Of a DNA stretch of 64,000 bases, positions 8,457-18,426 are shown in pieces (positions within the stretch are counted from its first letter, which is position 1; each line of letters begins with the position of its first letter). The notes beneath the pieces are model-generated. The model was given only the letters and a program-made list of their open reading frames with translations. It was not told the DNA's origin and did no database searches. Origin of the DNA: Prorocentrum cordatum (lineage: Eukaryota; Sar; Dinophyceae; Prorocentrales; Prorocentraceae); assembly GCA_963575745.1 (NCBI GenBank), contig CAUYUJ010016482.1, positions 781,543 to 845,542 on the forward strand, in the 5' to 3' direction. The translations under genes and the position numbers were made by a program.

Positions 8457-10602
8457 GAGGAGGAGGAGGAGGAGGAGGAGGAGGAGCGTGGAGCGTGGAG
8501 CGTGGAGCGTGGAGCGTGGAGCGCGGGGCGTGGAGCGTGGAGGAGCTGGAGCATGGAGGACGTGGATGGGAAGGAGGAGGAGGAGGAGGAGGAGGAGGAG
8601 GAGAAGGAAGATGAGGGGGATTCCAGCGGTCCCTGCACTGGGGGGATTCCAGTGGCCCCTGCACTTGGGGGGAGGGGGGGGGAGGAGGAAGTGGAGAGGA
8701 AGAGGAGGAGGAGGAGGAGGAGGAGGAGGTGGAGGTGGAGGAGGAGGAGGAGGAGGAAGAGGCACGCTACTCGCGGAGCGGTTGAGGAGGAAGGGGAGGG
8801 GGGGCAGCAGCAGCAGCAGGAGGAAGAAGTTGGAGGGAGTAGAAGGAATCGCATCATTGAAAAGCCTCGATCCCTGAAACACGGTCCCAGAGAGGGGAAA
8901 CACGGCCCCTCGAAGCCTGATCATTAAAAGCCAGCGAGGCGGAGGAGGCCCCAGAGAGGAGGAAACATGGGAGAGAGAGGGAGAGAGAGAGAGAGAGAGA
9001 GGGGAGAGAAGGATGAGGAGGTTTATGAGGAGGAGGAGGAGGAGGAGGAGGAGGAGGGGAGGAGGAGGAGGCAGGAGGGTGAGGAGGAGGAGGAGGAGGA
9101 GGAGTGGAGGAGGAGGAGGTAGAGGAGGAGGAGGAGGGAGGGGAGGGGGAGGAGGAGGAGGAGGGAGGAGGAGGCTGGAGGAGGAGGCGGAGGAGGAGGA
9201 GGAGGAGGAGGAGGAGGAGGAGGAGGAGGAGGAGGAGGAGGAGGAAGAGGAGGAGGAGGAGGAGGAGGAGGAGGAGGAGGAGGAGGAGGAGCACGGCGCC
9301 TGCATCAGCATCGCGGCGTGCTGCTGCGAGGCCATCGGCATCGCAGCGCCAGCGCCCCTCCGACCCCTCGTCGAAGCGCCTCCTCCGGACACGGCCGCGT
9401 GCGTGCTCCGCATGGGCAGCTGCCTCCTGAGGCCCAGCAGCTCCATGGGTTCCAAGCGCGAAGCGATCGGGGCCTTCTCGGGATTGGGGGCCATGCCCGT
9501 CGCACCTGGGTATGCGAACGTATACAAATCGGCGTGGTTTGTAATAACAGGAAAATACAAGACACAAACAAAAATAATAACAAATCGGCGTGGTTTGTCA
9601 TGACCTCGGCAGGGTTCTTCGGGAACTCTTTGAGCGCGGGCAAGTGGTTCGGCACGGCAATCACGCGGCGATGGCGTTTGATGGATGCCTTCATGTCTTG
9701 GAGGTACTCGAAGCTCAACGACGGATCAGCAGGGACTGTCTGGTCAGCGGGCACCTCTGAGCGCATGATGATGCACGCAGCGTGGAGCACAGACGCTTCG
9801 GTAGGGAACTGAAGGTTCAGCATGATCACCCTGAAAGCTAGCACATCCATCTTGCGCTTCGCCGCCTCTCGGACATAACCCAACAAAAAAGGAAAGGAAG
9901 GAGAAGGGGGGCGGAAGGAGGAGAGGGGAAAGAAGAAGGCGAGGGTGAACGCGGAGTGGACGAGGAGTGAGAACGAGGAGGAGGAGGAGGAGGAGGTGGA
10001 GGAGAGGAAGGGGAAGGGGGAAGGAAGAAGAGGATAGAAATAACTATGAAGGGGATGACAGAATAGGAGGAGGAAACAGGAGGAGGAAAGAGGAGGAGGA
10101 GGAAGGAGGAGGAAGGAGGAGGAAGGAGGAGCACTCAGGAGGAGGTGGAGAGAACATAATAGGTAGGTACCCTTTCTCAAGGGCCAATCCTGTTTGTTAT
10201 CTGTCACGACGTCCCAGTCGCTCTGCGTCAAATAATTGTGCAAGAACAAGTGGTTCTGGAGGTTCGCGGGCCTGCCGGCGTCGGATGCTGCGCGCCCAGC
10301 TCCTTGGAGACCTCTGTCCACGGCCATGTTAATGCAGCGGGTCATTTCGAGCTCGGCCGCCAAGGGAAAGTTGCTCGCGCCCAACTTGGCCAGCATCGCA
10401 GTGGCTGTCGAGGCATCGAGGCTTGCTGTCGAAGTCAGTGCGCGCGTCACGTTCATGCTCTGGCCCGCGACCAGCGCAGCGAACTCCGCGGTAGAGGGGG
10501 CGGTTCCAGAAGCGATGTTGGCGTCCAGGAATGCGCGCGCCGACTGCAAAACGTCCATGGCACGGAGCACGACGGCGTCTAGCCAGCGCCCTGCTGAAAC
10601 GA
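7010..10602 (-). CDS. Dinoflagellate multigene-family protein with basic K/R/A-rich tail
   Basis: At least four exons, read from high to low coordinates: ~10602-10190, 9865-~9600, ~9545-9300 and 7867-7010 (stop at 7010). Seen: exon 1 ends in a conserved-looking NHLFLHNYLTQSDWD; exon 2 has VLAFRVIMLNLQFPTEAS and NHLPALKEFPKNPAEV; exon 3 begins NHADLYTFAYPGATG; the last exon is alanine/glycine-rich, then carries a strongly basic stretch (GRGKGRGKGRGRGKGRGRP followed by many K/A/P residues). It ends in a compact domain with FFIGKFKIYTDVKKCSWR and FSFKVPGKAKANWAELV. I recall the same layout (helical N-terminal part, basic linker, a C-terminal domain with IYTDxKxxSWR) from many dinoflagellate predicted proteins; function unknown. 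The basic linker suggests a nuclear or nucleic-acid-associated protein (inference). Introns 9866-10189 (GA-AG) and 7868-9299 (GC-AG) join frames exactly. The N-terminal exon is not found; it must lie between 10.6 and 11.37 kb if it exists. Confidence 0.72.
7868..9299 (-). other. 1.43-kb GC-AG intron with opposed TCC and GGA arrays
   Basis: Donor CAG|GCGCCG at 9299 and acceptor GAG|GCGCTC at 7868 (an alternative acceptor CAG lies at 7883). The plus strand is TCC-rich at 7915-8100 and GGA-rich at 8428-8790 and 9012-9290, so the transcript would carry complementary arrays able to fold back. Also inside: (GA)n at 8968-9004, repeated GGAGCGTGGAGCGT at 8486-8545, and a CCAGTGGCCCCTGCACT motif at 8650. 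Confidence 0.7.
9524..9604 (-). other. 56-bp interruption flanked by direct repeats, no AG acceptor
   Basis: The ~24-bp sequence ACAAATCGGCGTGGTTTGT plus AT(A/G)AC stands at 9524-9548 and again at 9580-9604, exactly where exon 2 and exon 3 of the gene must be joined. Removing one repeat copy plus the spacer (56 bp, not a multiple of 3) restores the frame at NHADLYTFAYP. No placement of the junction inside the shared repeat gives a GT/GC/GA start with an AG end. Confidence 0.7.
9866..10189 (-). other. GA-AG intron with GGA-rich plus strand
   Basis: Donor AAACAG|GATTGG and acceptor GAGAG|GCGGCG join codons in phase 0. The body is GGA-rich on the plus strand (9900-10150), so TCC-rich in the transcript. 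Confidence 0.68.
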
Positions 10603-10749
10603 GAAAAGGGGGTAGCGTCTCTGAGAATAGCTCGGCACCAAATGGCTTCGGCAGGAAAAAGGAGGAGATGGGGGGGGGATGCCCGCCATCGCCGACCCGA
10701 GTCACGCGGGCAGCCGCCGGCGACGCCGCTGGTTGCGGACGCAAGCTGC

Positions 10750-10960
10750 TCATTATTGTCTCTCCTCCTCTTCCTCCTCCTCCTCCTCCTCCTCCTCCTC
10801 CTCCTCCTCCTCCCCCTCCTCCTCCTCCTCCGTCTCCTCCTCCTCCTCCTCTGCCTCTTCGTCTTCCTCCTCATCCTCGCCCTCCTCCTCTTCCTCCTCC
10901 CTCGTATCCCCCATCATCCCCGCACATCCCTCACGAGGACGGAGGAGGGGGAGGCCGCGG
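10750..10960. repeat. (TCC)n block upstream of the first visible exon
   Basis: TCC/CTC repeats at about 10760-10905. From 10.96 to 11.37 kb lies the spacer between this gene and the methyltransferase stop codon; I see no domain there, though the missing 5' exon may be in it. Confidence 0.85.
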
Positions 10961-11376
10961 GACGAGAGGGTCGATGTTTGTCAGCGTCAGCATAATTTAC
11001 TCGAGCATTCTAACGTCCTTTGCGGCGAGGCCTGCAGATGAAACGCGCTTGGAGTTCTAGGCAGTAGCTCGCAAAGACGAGCCAAAACTGTGGAAAGCCT
11101 GACCTCCGAGATCGCACGATATAACAGCACATCAGAGAGTCAAGCCCCAGAGGACTCCGCTGATACCCACGTTATAACTGCACCCAGACTGCTAAAAAGA
11201 GCACGCGACGCCGTTGCGCGTCCGAGGGCGATGCCTCTCGATTGACAGTACTATGAAAATGATGCTTGCCTCCTGCCCCTGGTTGGACGACCCCTGTTTT
11301 TGAGTTGCACGATCTTCATCTCGCGCTGGAATGATGATATCAAAGCCCAAATTGGGGGGGGGAAGTGCAGAGGCAG

Positions 11377-14300
11377 CTAGGCGGCATTCCTAAAATAATG
11401 GTCCAGCGTGAGCTTCGGCCTCTTGGATGCAGCCTCAGCCCGCTTACGCTTCGGGCCTGGCTTGGGATCGAGCCGCAAACGCTGCCCAACCCGCTCCGCC
11501 GCCCTGACAGACTCGGCTGGATCGCCCAAGGCACGAGGCCAGTTCAACGGCCCGAGATCCGCTGACCCACAAAGGGGCATGAAGAGCGCGTAAGGATCGT
11601 TGCCTGGCCCGAGCCCGATGGCGCATGAAGCCCGACGGAGTGCCGGCAAGCAAGTGCATGCCCTACCTTAGTGCGCACAGCCAGTAAAATTGGCTGCAAG
11701 ACTGCAGTGAGGAGCGGCACGGGGTATGCGTTACCAGTCGCACTGACGACTTGGGCATCGCTTGTAAAACTGCGAAGGCTCTGCAGAGGGAATCCCTGCA
11801 AGGTGAGTCTCTCCCCAGGGCTTAAATAGCGACAGACCTCCCGATGGTTATGCGCCTTCCGCGCGTCCCCAGCCTTCAATATGAATATGTAACGATTGCT
11901 CCTAGTCAGAGTCATGCAACTGTTCAGATTCATGGGGTTCTTGTACACTTTGTTACACCCCCTGTCCAAACAAAAACAAAGGATATCAGACTCGACGTAC
12001 GTGCCCCGAACGAGCCCCGAGATGATGCGCCCCTCGTAGTTGGCCAAATTGCGCCGCAAGCCGGCGGTCAGGCTCTCTCGGGGGGTGACGGGCAACGCGT
12101 AGGCGATGAAATCCTCAAGGCCCCGAGGCGGTCTTCGAACCCAAGGGAAACCATGGGACTCCAAAAATGAGGAGGAGGATGAGGAGGAGGAGGAGAAGAA
12201 GAAGGAGGATAGGGAGGAGGAGGAGTAATTATATCATGTTTCTCTAAAAAAAGTCTCGGGCGGAACCTTCGTTGTGAAATGAGGACGAGGCGGAGGAGGA
12301 GGAGGAGGAGGAGGAGGCCGAGGAGGGGGGGGAGGAGAAGAGGGAGGGGGAGGGGGAGGAGGAGTAGGAGGAGGAGGAGGAGGAGCGAGGAGCGGAGGAG
12401 GAGATCAGGCGGAGGAGGCGGGAGGCGGAGCAGCAGCAGAAAGACAGCAGCAGGCAAAGCAACTGCAACAGCAACAGAGGAGGATAAGAGGGAGGGAGGG
12501 AAGGAAGGAGGCGTGGGAAGGAGGGGGGGAGGGACAGGTGGGAGGGAAGGGGAGGGGGGGAAGAGGAGGGGGAGTAGGAGGACGATGACTTAGGAGGAGG
12601 AGGAGGAGGAGGAGGAGGAGGCGGAGGAGGACGAGGAGGAGGAGGCGGAGGGGGAGGAGGAGGGGAGGAGGAGGCGGAGGAGGAGGAGGAGGAGGAGGAG
12701 GAGGAGGGGATGGAGGAGGAGGAGGAGGGAGGGGGGGAGGAAGAGGGGGGGAGGGGGGAGGAAGGAGAAGGAGGAGGAGGAGGAGGAGGAGGAGGAGGAC
12801 CCTGAATTTAATTGAGCTGCCCCATGTCCTTCAGAGACCTCTGGCCGAATGGAGCCAATGGAGCAGGGAGGGGACCTGCTTGCGCGCGGATTCCCCGCAA
12901 AAAGACACGAGTGCGTTCCTGGGGGACCCCGTAATCCCTGGCCGAAAGTACAACGTAGTCCCAAACGAACTCTGGCACTTCATCCTCCAACACCCTGATG
13001 ATATTCTCGATGAAATTCGCGGAATTGTCCATCTTGTTGAGAATTCCTCTGGGGACGGGGGCAAACTGATGTTGGGGTTCCTCTGGCGAAGGTGACTGCT
13101 TGTTTTTACGGCTTACTTTGAACAACCGCCTATCCTTTCACATTCTCTAGAACGCAGAAGAGCAAGTGGCCATCCTTAATGAGCTTCACGGCCCAGCAGA
13201 GAACGCGACAGTAGACGTCTGATCTCGGGTCCTCGGATCCCGTTCAGAAGCGGGGGGGTGGGGGTGGTGGCGGATGGGCGGGCAGGGGATGGATGTCCGT
13301 CCCCCTCCTCCTCTGCGGCCCCCCAGCATCATCATTATGTTCTCGCTCTCTGCAGGGGCCACAGGAGGTGGAGGGGGGCGACAGTCAACAGAGGCAGAGA
13401 GGGGAAGGACTAGAAGGAGAGGGAGGAGCAGGAGGATGGGGGAGGAGGAGGGGGAGGAGGAGGAGGCGAAGAATGAGGAGAATGATGAGGACAGGTGAAG
13501 AGGATGAGGAGAAGGAGAGGAGGAAAAGGAGGGGGAGAAGGAGGAGGAGGAGCAGGAGGAAGAGGGGGGGGGGGAGGAGGAGGAGAGGGGGAGGGATGAG
13601 GGGAGGAGGAGGAGGAGGAGGAGGAGGAGGAGGAGGAGGAGGAGGAGGCGAGGAGGAGGAGGAGGAGGAGGAGGAGGGAGGAGGTGGAGGAGGAGGAGGA
13701 GGAGGAGGACGGGGGAGAAGGACGCGATCCTGTCTCCCCAGGCGCGGCCCCTGGGGCGCCCAAGGGGGGCACGGGGGGCCAGCGACCGGACCGTCGCACG
13801 GGCCCGCGATCTGGGACAAGTCGACTCGCATGAGGTCACCACTCTCCTGATTGCGGTCGGAGGGAGAGTGGGAAAGTTAGAGAGAGGGTGAGACGAAGGG
13901 GGAGCGGGTGCTTGGGGCTCAGAGGGGAGGGGGCATTGCAAAGGACGAGATGGGGCGGAGTTGGCGTAGAGCCCCCAGGGGGGGCGACGAGAAAGGAGGG
14001 GGGGGAACGGCCACGATTTTGAATAGGCGGAGCCTTCCCCAACTGAGGGACCCCAGGGCCGAGGTGGTTCGTCAGAAAAGCCTTCATCTTCATGGGGGGG
14101 GGGCAACGCCTTTCTCGCGCTCCCAGGGCCAGGTCAACGCGCACACTGCCACGTTGACTTGCCCTGCCCCTGGGAGCTCGAGAACGGTGTTGCTGCCCCT
14201 CACGAAGATGCCTCGTATGCCGACTCCAAGTCGTACACATGTGTCGCATTATATTTGACTCCGAGCTTCTCGAGCGCGTGCCCGCATCCGTCGATGCCGA

Positions 14301-15641
14301 CGCATGGCATCGCCACGACGATGGGACGCGCGAACTTCCTGGCAGAGAGATCGCCGCCGGCAGCCTGGCCCACTCTCTTCCTCCAACTTCCCCTCCTCTT
14401 TTCCTACATCTCCCCCCTCCACCTCCTGCCCCTTCTTCTCTCCCACTCCTCCTCCTTGTCCTCCTTGTCCTCCTCGTCCTCGTCATCGCCCCCCTCCTCT
14501 TCCCCTTTCTCCTCCTCCTCCTCCTCCTCCTCCTCCTCCTCCTCCACTCCCCCTCCTCCACCATCCTCCATCGTTTGTCGGTGAAGCTTTGTTGGGCAAG
14601 TTCGGTTTAAGTGTTTTGCTTCTGTGCGCGCCATGTCTGTTTTTTCGCGATCGCTTTCGTTCGAAGGGTGCTCGGTGTTCAAGCCTCGCGTAGCAGCAGC
14701 CCCCCTCCGCCCGCCTCTGCCCGGTTATCTCCCCCCCTACCCGTCCGCGTCGTGTGTTATGTGGCTTTCTGATTCCGACGTCGCCTAAGCACGCCTACCC
14801 TCCGCCTTCTCCTTCCCCTCCCCCACCTCATCTACGCGCCCCCATCCTCCTGCTCTCCACTGTCCTCCTGCTCTGCCTCATGCTCTGCTCCTGCTCCGCC
14901 TCCCTCCTCTCCTCCAGCCCGTCCCTTCCTCCGCCTCCGCCTCTTCTCCCTTCCGGCCTCCTCCTCCTCCTCCTCCTCCTCCTCCTCCTCCTCCTCCTCC
15001 TCCTCCTCCTCTCCTCCTCCTCTCTGGCCTGGCTGATGCCGATATCGGGCTCGGGGGTCACCCTGATGATTTGCTCGACCCTCTCCTCCCAACTAAGTCT
15101 CACCGCGGACGCCGATGCAGCTGGCATCGCCACAAAGAGCTTAGAACAGTGGATGGGCGAACGGACCGCAAACGCTTAGAAGCCAAAGGCTGCGGCGAAC
15201 GCAGGTGGCGAGAATGCTGTCGCCTCTCCTACCCTGCCCCCGCTGCCTCCAACCCCTCCCTCGCACCAGCTAAGCGTGGCTCGAAGCTGAAACGGCCTGG
15301 CCATCATTCAGCTCAGGAGCAGGGCCCTCGGGCTCAGGCGTTCGCCCTGCGGCATCCGCAGGGGACGCGGACTCAGGTGCTCGCCGAGTGATGTCCTCGG
15401 GAACTATTGCACGCCGTGCGTCCTCGAGAAGCCTGGCACGCCGTTCGACTCTGCCTCGGAGTATGCCGATGGTCCGAATGGCAATGTTCATGATCGCCTC
15501 TGCCAACACAGCATGATTGGGGTCGGCCTCGATCTCTGGGCCCTCCTCTTGTCGGGCGCGCTTCTCATCGGGCGAAACCTCGGAAAGATCAGGCTCTCGT
15601 CTCCGTTTAGGCTGAGGAGTCGATGGCTCGGGCGCTGCCAT
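11377..15641 (-). CDS. C5-cytosine DNA methyltransferase, multi-exon
   Basis: Transfers a methyl group from S-adenosylmethionine to cytosine C5 in DNA; expected in the nucleus. The catalytic motifs appear in the right order on the minus strand. Exon C (14338-14212): motif I, PIVVAMPCVGIDGCGHALE then VYDLES. Exon D (from 14081): AFLTNHLGPG. Exon E (13846 to ~13700): SGDLMRVDLSQI then motif IV AGPPCPPWAPQG with the catalytic Pro-Cys. Exon F (~13218-13135): motif VI FCVLENVKG. Exon G (13046-12829): ANFIENIIRVLEDEVPEFVW then motif VIII DYGVPQERTRVFLRGIR. Exon H (12113 to ~11660): TPRESLTAGLRRNL, then LSPGERLTLQGFP and motif X SATGNAYPVPLL. The last exon is basic and ends KLTLDHYFRNAA. Probable N-terminal exons: 15641-15270 with KRRR (a nuclear signal) and ~15134-15033 with LSWEERVEQIIRVTPEPD. 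All motifs are intact. This resembles a dinoflagellate family I know with PCVGxxGCG and GPPCPPW; the natural target and exact subfamily are not known. The last splice junction could not be resolved. Confidence 0.88.
12114..12828 (-). other. GA-AG intron of the methyltransferase, 715 bp, GGA arrays
   Basis: Donor CTGAAG|GACATGG and acceptor CTTGAG|GATTTC. The join gives SLKDFIAYALPV, in frame with both sides. The plus strand is GGA-rich throughout 12170-12800. Confidence 0.8.
13047..13134 (-). other. GA-AG intron of the methyltransferase, 88 bp
   Basis: Donor GTGAAAG|GATAGG and acceptor CCAGAG|GAATTC. The join reads ENVKGILNKMDNS across motif VI, which matches how this family continues. Confidence 0.85.
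13230..13730 (-). other. Intron region of the methyltransferase with GGA arrays
   Basis: Lies between the motif IV exon (E) and the motif VI exon (F). The plus strand is GGA-rich at 13420-13715. The exact donor and acceptor could not be fixed because several AG and GA choices keep only some frames. Confidence 0.6.
14082..14211 (-). other. GC-AG intron of the methyltransferase, 130 bp
   Basis: Donor TACGAG|GCATCT and acceptor ATGAAG|GCTTTT. The join gives SAYEAFLTNHLGPG. The donor and acceptor share AG|GC, as in other introns of this window. Confidence 0.65.
14390..15030 (-). repeat. TCC-rich intron between N-terminal and motif I exons
   Basis: The plus strand is TCC-rich at 14390-14560 and 14950-15025, so the transcript would be GGA-rich here, opposite to the downstream introns of the same gene. 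The part between, 14.58-14.83 kb, shows no supported feature. Confidence 0.7.
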
Positions 15642-15939
15642 GATTGCGGTGTCTTCAGAGTCTCAGGTCTCAGGCAAGTTCGAAATGCATGCCTCGAGCT
15701 CGCAAATGACACTGGCAGCAGCGGTGACGTGACTGTAGCAATGGCTGCATTCCCCTTTCCTTCCAGTCTCGCTGACCTGCTCCTCCCCTCTCCCTGTTCC
15801 TAATCTCCATCCTCCTCCTTCTCCTGCTCATTTTGACTCGGTCAGCCCGCGCCCACAAGAAGCATATATCGAGGGAGGAGGCACGCCAGACCCCCTGACG
15901 ATTCGGGGCGATCATAACAACATATATTGCCTGGGCCAA

Positions 15940-16110
15940 GAAACGCCGAGGCAGGCCGAGGCTGAGGCAGGCTGAGGCCGAGGCTGACGCAGGCTGAGGC
16001 CGAGGCAGGCTGAGGCTGAGGCTGAGGCAGGCTGAGGCTGAGGCAGGCTGAGACTGAGGCTGAGGCAGGCTGAGGCTGAGGCTGAGGCTGATGCAGGCGG
16101 AGGCTGAGGG
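15940..16110. repeat. GAGGCT/GAGGCAG hexamer-based tandem repeat
   Basis: Repeats of GAGGCTGAGGCAGGCTGAGGC with shifting order of GAGGCC, GAGGCT and GAGGCAG blocks, ending in a GGCGGTGG-like variant to 16170. On the minus strand it reads as S/A/L/P repeats, not regarded as coding. Confidence 0.85.
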
Positions 16111-16339
16111 GCGGAGGTGGAGACGGCGGTGGCGCGGGCGGAGGTGGAAACGGCGGCGACGACGACGACGACGAAGGCGGCTTGTCGGTACTTGGTATCT
16201 GCTAGGCCCGCGTTTTACATGCCTATTTTCCATCCCGCTCAACCCATGTGTGGGGAACAACCTCGGTGGCTACGCGATAAGGTCAAGGACGGGGGAGAGC
16301 TACAACCTAAGCGCGCGCGAAGCACGCGCGTACTTCTTT

Positions 16340-16900
16340 AGTGGGCCCTCCGGGGGCTCTCTGCGCCCTCCCAAAGACCTCAAGGAGAGCAACAAGAGGG
16401 CCGCAAAGTGGCTCCAAGGGGGCCCCTAGAGTGTTCCACGACGGCCGAAAAAGATATTCAGATGGCCATGGCCATCTGAATATCTCTTGGGCCCCTTTTT
16501 GGGGCCCTCCGGGGGCGCGGTGGGCCCTCCCAAGAGGCTCCAGGAGCGCCCCAAGAGGGCCGCCAAGTGGCCCCAAGCAGGCCGCCAGAGGGCTCCAAGA
16601 CGGCCGAAAAAGATATTCAGATGTCCATGGCCATCTGAATATCTCTTGGGCGCTTTTTTGAGGCCCTCCGGAGGCTCGGTGGGCCCTCCCAAGAGGCTCC
16701 AGGAGCGGCCCAAGAGGGCCGCCAAGTGGCTCCAAGGGGGCCCCCAGAGGGCTCCAAGACGGCCGAAAAAGATATTCAGATGGCCGCGGTCGTCTGAATA
16801 TCTCTTGGGCCCCTTTTTGAAGCCTTCTGGGGGCTCGGTGGACCCTCCCATGAATCTCCAGGAGGGCCCCAAGAGGGCCGCCAAGTAGCTCTGCTAATCG
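16340..16900. repeat. 159-bp tandem repeat with 34-bp palindrome
   Basis: Three units at exactly 159-bp spacing. Each carries a palindrome whose arms read AGATATTCAGATGGCCA and its reverse complement (16452-16485, 16611-16644, 16770-16803; copy 1 is perfect, the others have one to a few mismatches). The rest of the unit is CCAAGAGGCTCCAGGAG- and GGGCCCTCC-rich and is related to the CCCAAGAGGCC repeats at 17.46 and 32-33 kb. Confidence 0.92.
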
Positions 16901-16924
16901 CCCCCCTCGCCGCAATTGCCTGGT

Positions 16925-17400
16925 GCGCGTGCTGATCCCCTTCCTCCTCCTCATCCTCCTCCTCCTCCTCCCCCTCCTCCTCCTCCTTATCTCCCACATC
17001 CAGCTTGCCAGCGTTTGCGTGTCAAATTGGGCCTCTCTTGGCCCGAAGCTGTTTTCAAATTTAGCTCGTCGCCACGGCTGGACATCTGCCCGCCCCCGCT
17101 GAGAACGCTCGTTTTTACCTCGTTGCCCTTTGCTGGCCGCCGCTGGGATGTCACAGTCTGGCCTCCGCTCTCGAACTCCTCGTCCTCGCCCTCCCCCTTT
17201 ATCCTCCTCCCCCTCCTTCTCTTCCTTCTCCTCCTCGTGTTCCTACTCCTCCTCCTCCTCCCTCCCTCCTCCTCCTCCTCCTCCTCTCCTCCTCCTCCTC
17301 CTCCTCCTCCTGCTCCTCCTCTTTCTCCCTCCTCCTCCTCCTCCTCCTCCTCCTCCTCCTCCTCCTCCTCCTCCCCGACTCCTCCCTCTCGAGCTGTGGA
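16925..17400. repeat. (TCC)n microsatellites
   Basis: TCC blocks at 16938-16990 and 17190-17395 separated by a ~150-bp unique piece. Reading frames here are poly-S, poly-L or poly-P and are not treated as genes. Confidence 0.9.
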
Positions 17401-17454
17401 CGCCGTCGCGAGATCAGCGAGAGCACTCTGCGCCCAGGCGAGGCCTCCAAGACA

Positions 17455-17770
17455 GCCCTAAGAAGGGCCCAAGACGCCCCGAAGAGGGCCCCAAGAGGGC
17501 TCCCAAAGGGCCCAAACCAAGATCAATCATGATAGAGTTGTTTTGTAGTTCCACAATTCTGTGCGATATCGAATGGTGTCGCTCGAACTTGCCGCCTGGG
17601 GGAATCATGATAGAGCTGGGTTGGGGCCCTGTCGGGGCCCTCTTGGGGCCGTCCTGGAGCCCTTTCGCGCTTCTCCGAGGGCCCTATACAGGGAGGGTCG
17701 AAGAGTGCCCCAAGACGGGCCCAAGAAGGCCCCGTCAAGGCCCCAAACACGCATTATCACTATAGATCTA
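17455..17770. repeat. CCCAAGAGGGCC-type repeats with inverted halves
   Basis: The left part (17460-17530) has CCCAAGAGGGCTCCCAAAGG words and AATCATGATAGAG; the centre (17600-17650) has AATCATGATAGAGCTGGGTT followed by the inverse words GGGGCCCTCTTGGGG; the right part returns to CCCAAGACGGGCCCAAG. The structure can fold on itself. Confidence 0.7.
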
Positions 17771-17819
17771 GCTCCATCCCCCCTCGCACCCTCTCCCTCT
17801 CAACCCTCCAATCCTCACT

Positions 17820-18235
17820 TCCTATCTCTCCTCCCTCCTTCTCCTCCTCCTCCTCCTCCTCTTCCTCTTCCTCCTCCTCCTTTTCCTCATTCTCCCCCTC
17901 CTCCTCCTCACCTCATCGTCCTCCTCCTCCTCGTCCTCCTCCCTCTTCCTCCTCCTCCTCCTCCTCCTCCTACTTCTCCTCCTCCCCCTCATCATCATCA
18001 TACTCCTCTTCCTTCTCCTCCTCATGATCCTCATCCTCCCCCTTTTCCTCCCCATATCCCCCCCTTCCTCCTCCAGCTCGCCCTCGTCCCTATCATCCTC
18101 CTCATTCTCCTCCTGCCCCTCATCCTCCACATCCTCCTCCACCTCCTCCTCCTCATCATCCTTCTCATTTCCCTCTCCTCCTTCTCAGCCTCCTCTTCCA
18201 CCTCCTCCTCCTCCTCCTCCTGTCTCTTTTCTTGT
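17820..18235. repeat. (TCC)n-rich block
   Basis: TCC/CTC-rich with CATCATC interruptions near 17990-18030. Confidence 0.88.
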
Positions 18236-18426
18236 CCCAACCCCTCGTTGCTTCGGGGAGGTTGGCGCTACTGCTTCCTCTGCGACCGAGAGGCGCGCGC
18301 CGCTTGACCCCCCTGGCGACGCTGACGAAACGGGGGGGGGGGAGAAAGGACGGGATGAGAAGAAGCAAGGAGGGGCAATGGTTGGGCTGAGGGGGCACGC
18401 GAGCGAGGGGGAGGAGGAGGGGTGAG

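Noticed and set aside
9305-9560. Reading the 9305-10753 frame as one continuous 482-aa protein
   Set aside because: It includes TCC-array translation (poly-S/P) and loses the conserved sequence after the 9.58 kb repeat; the exon model explains the parts better.
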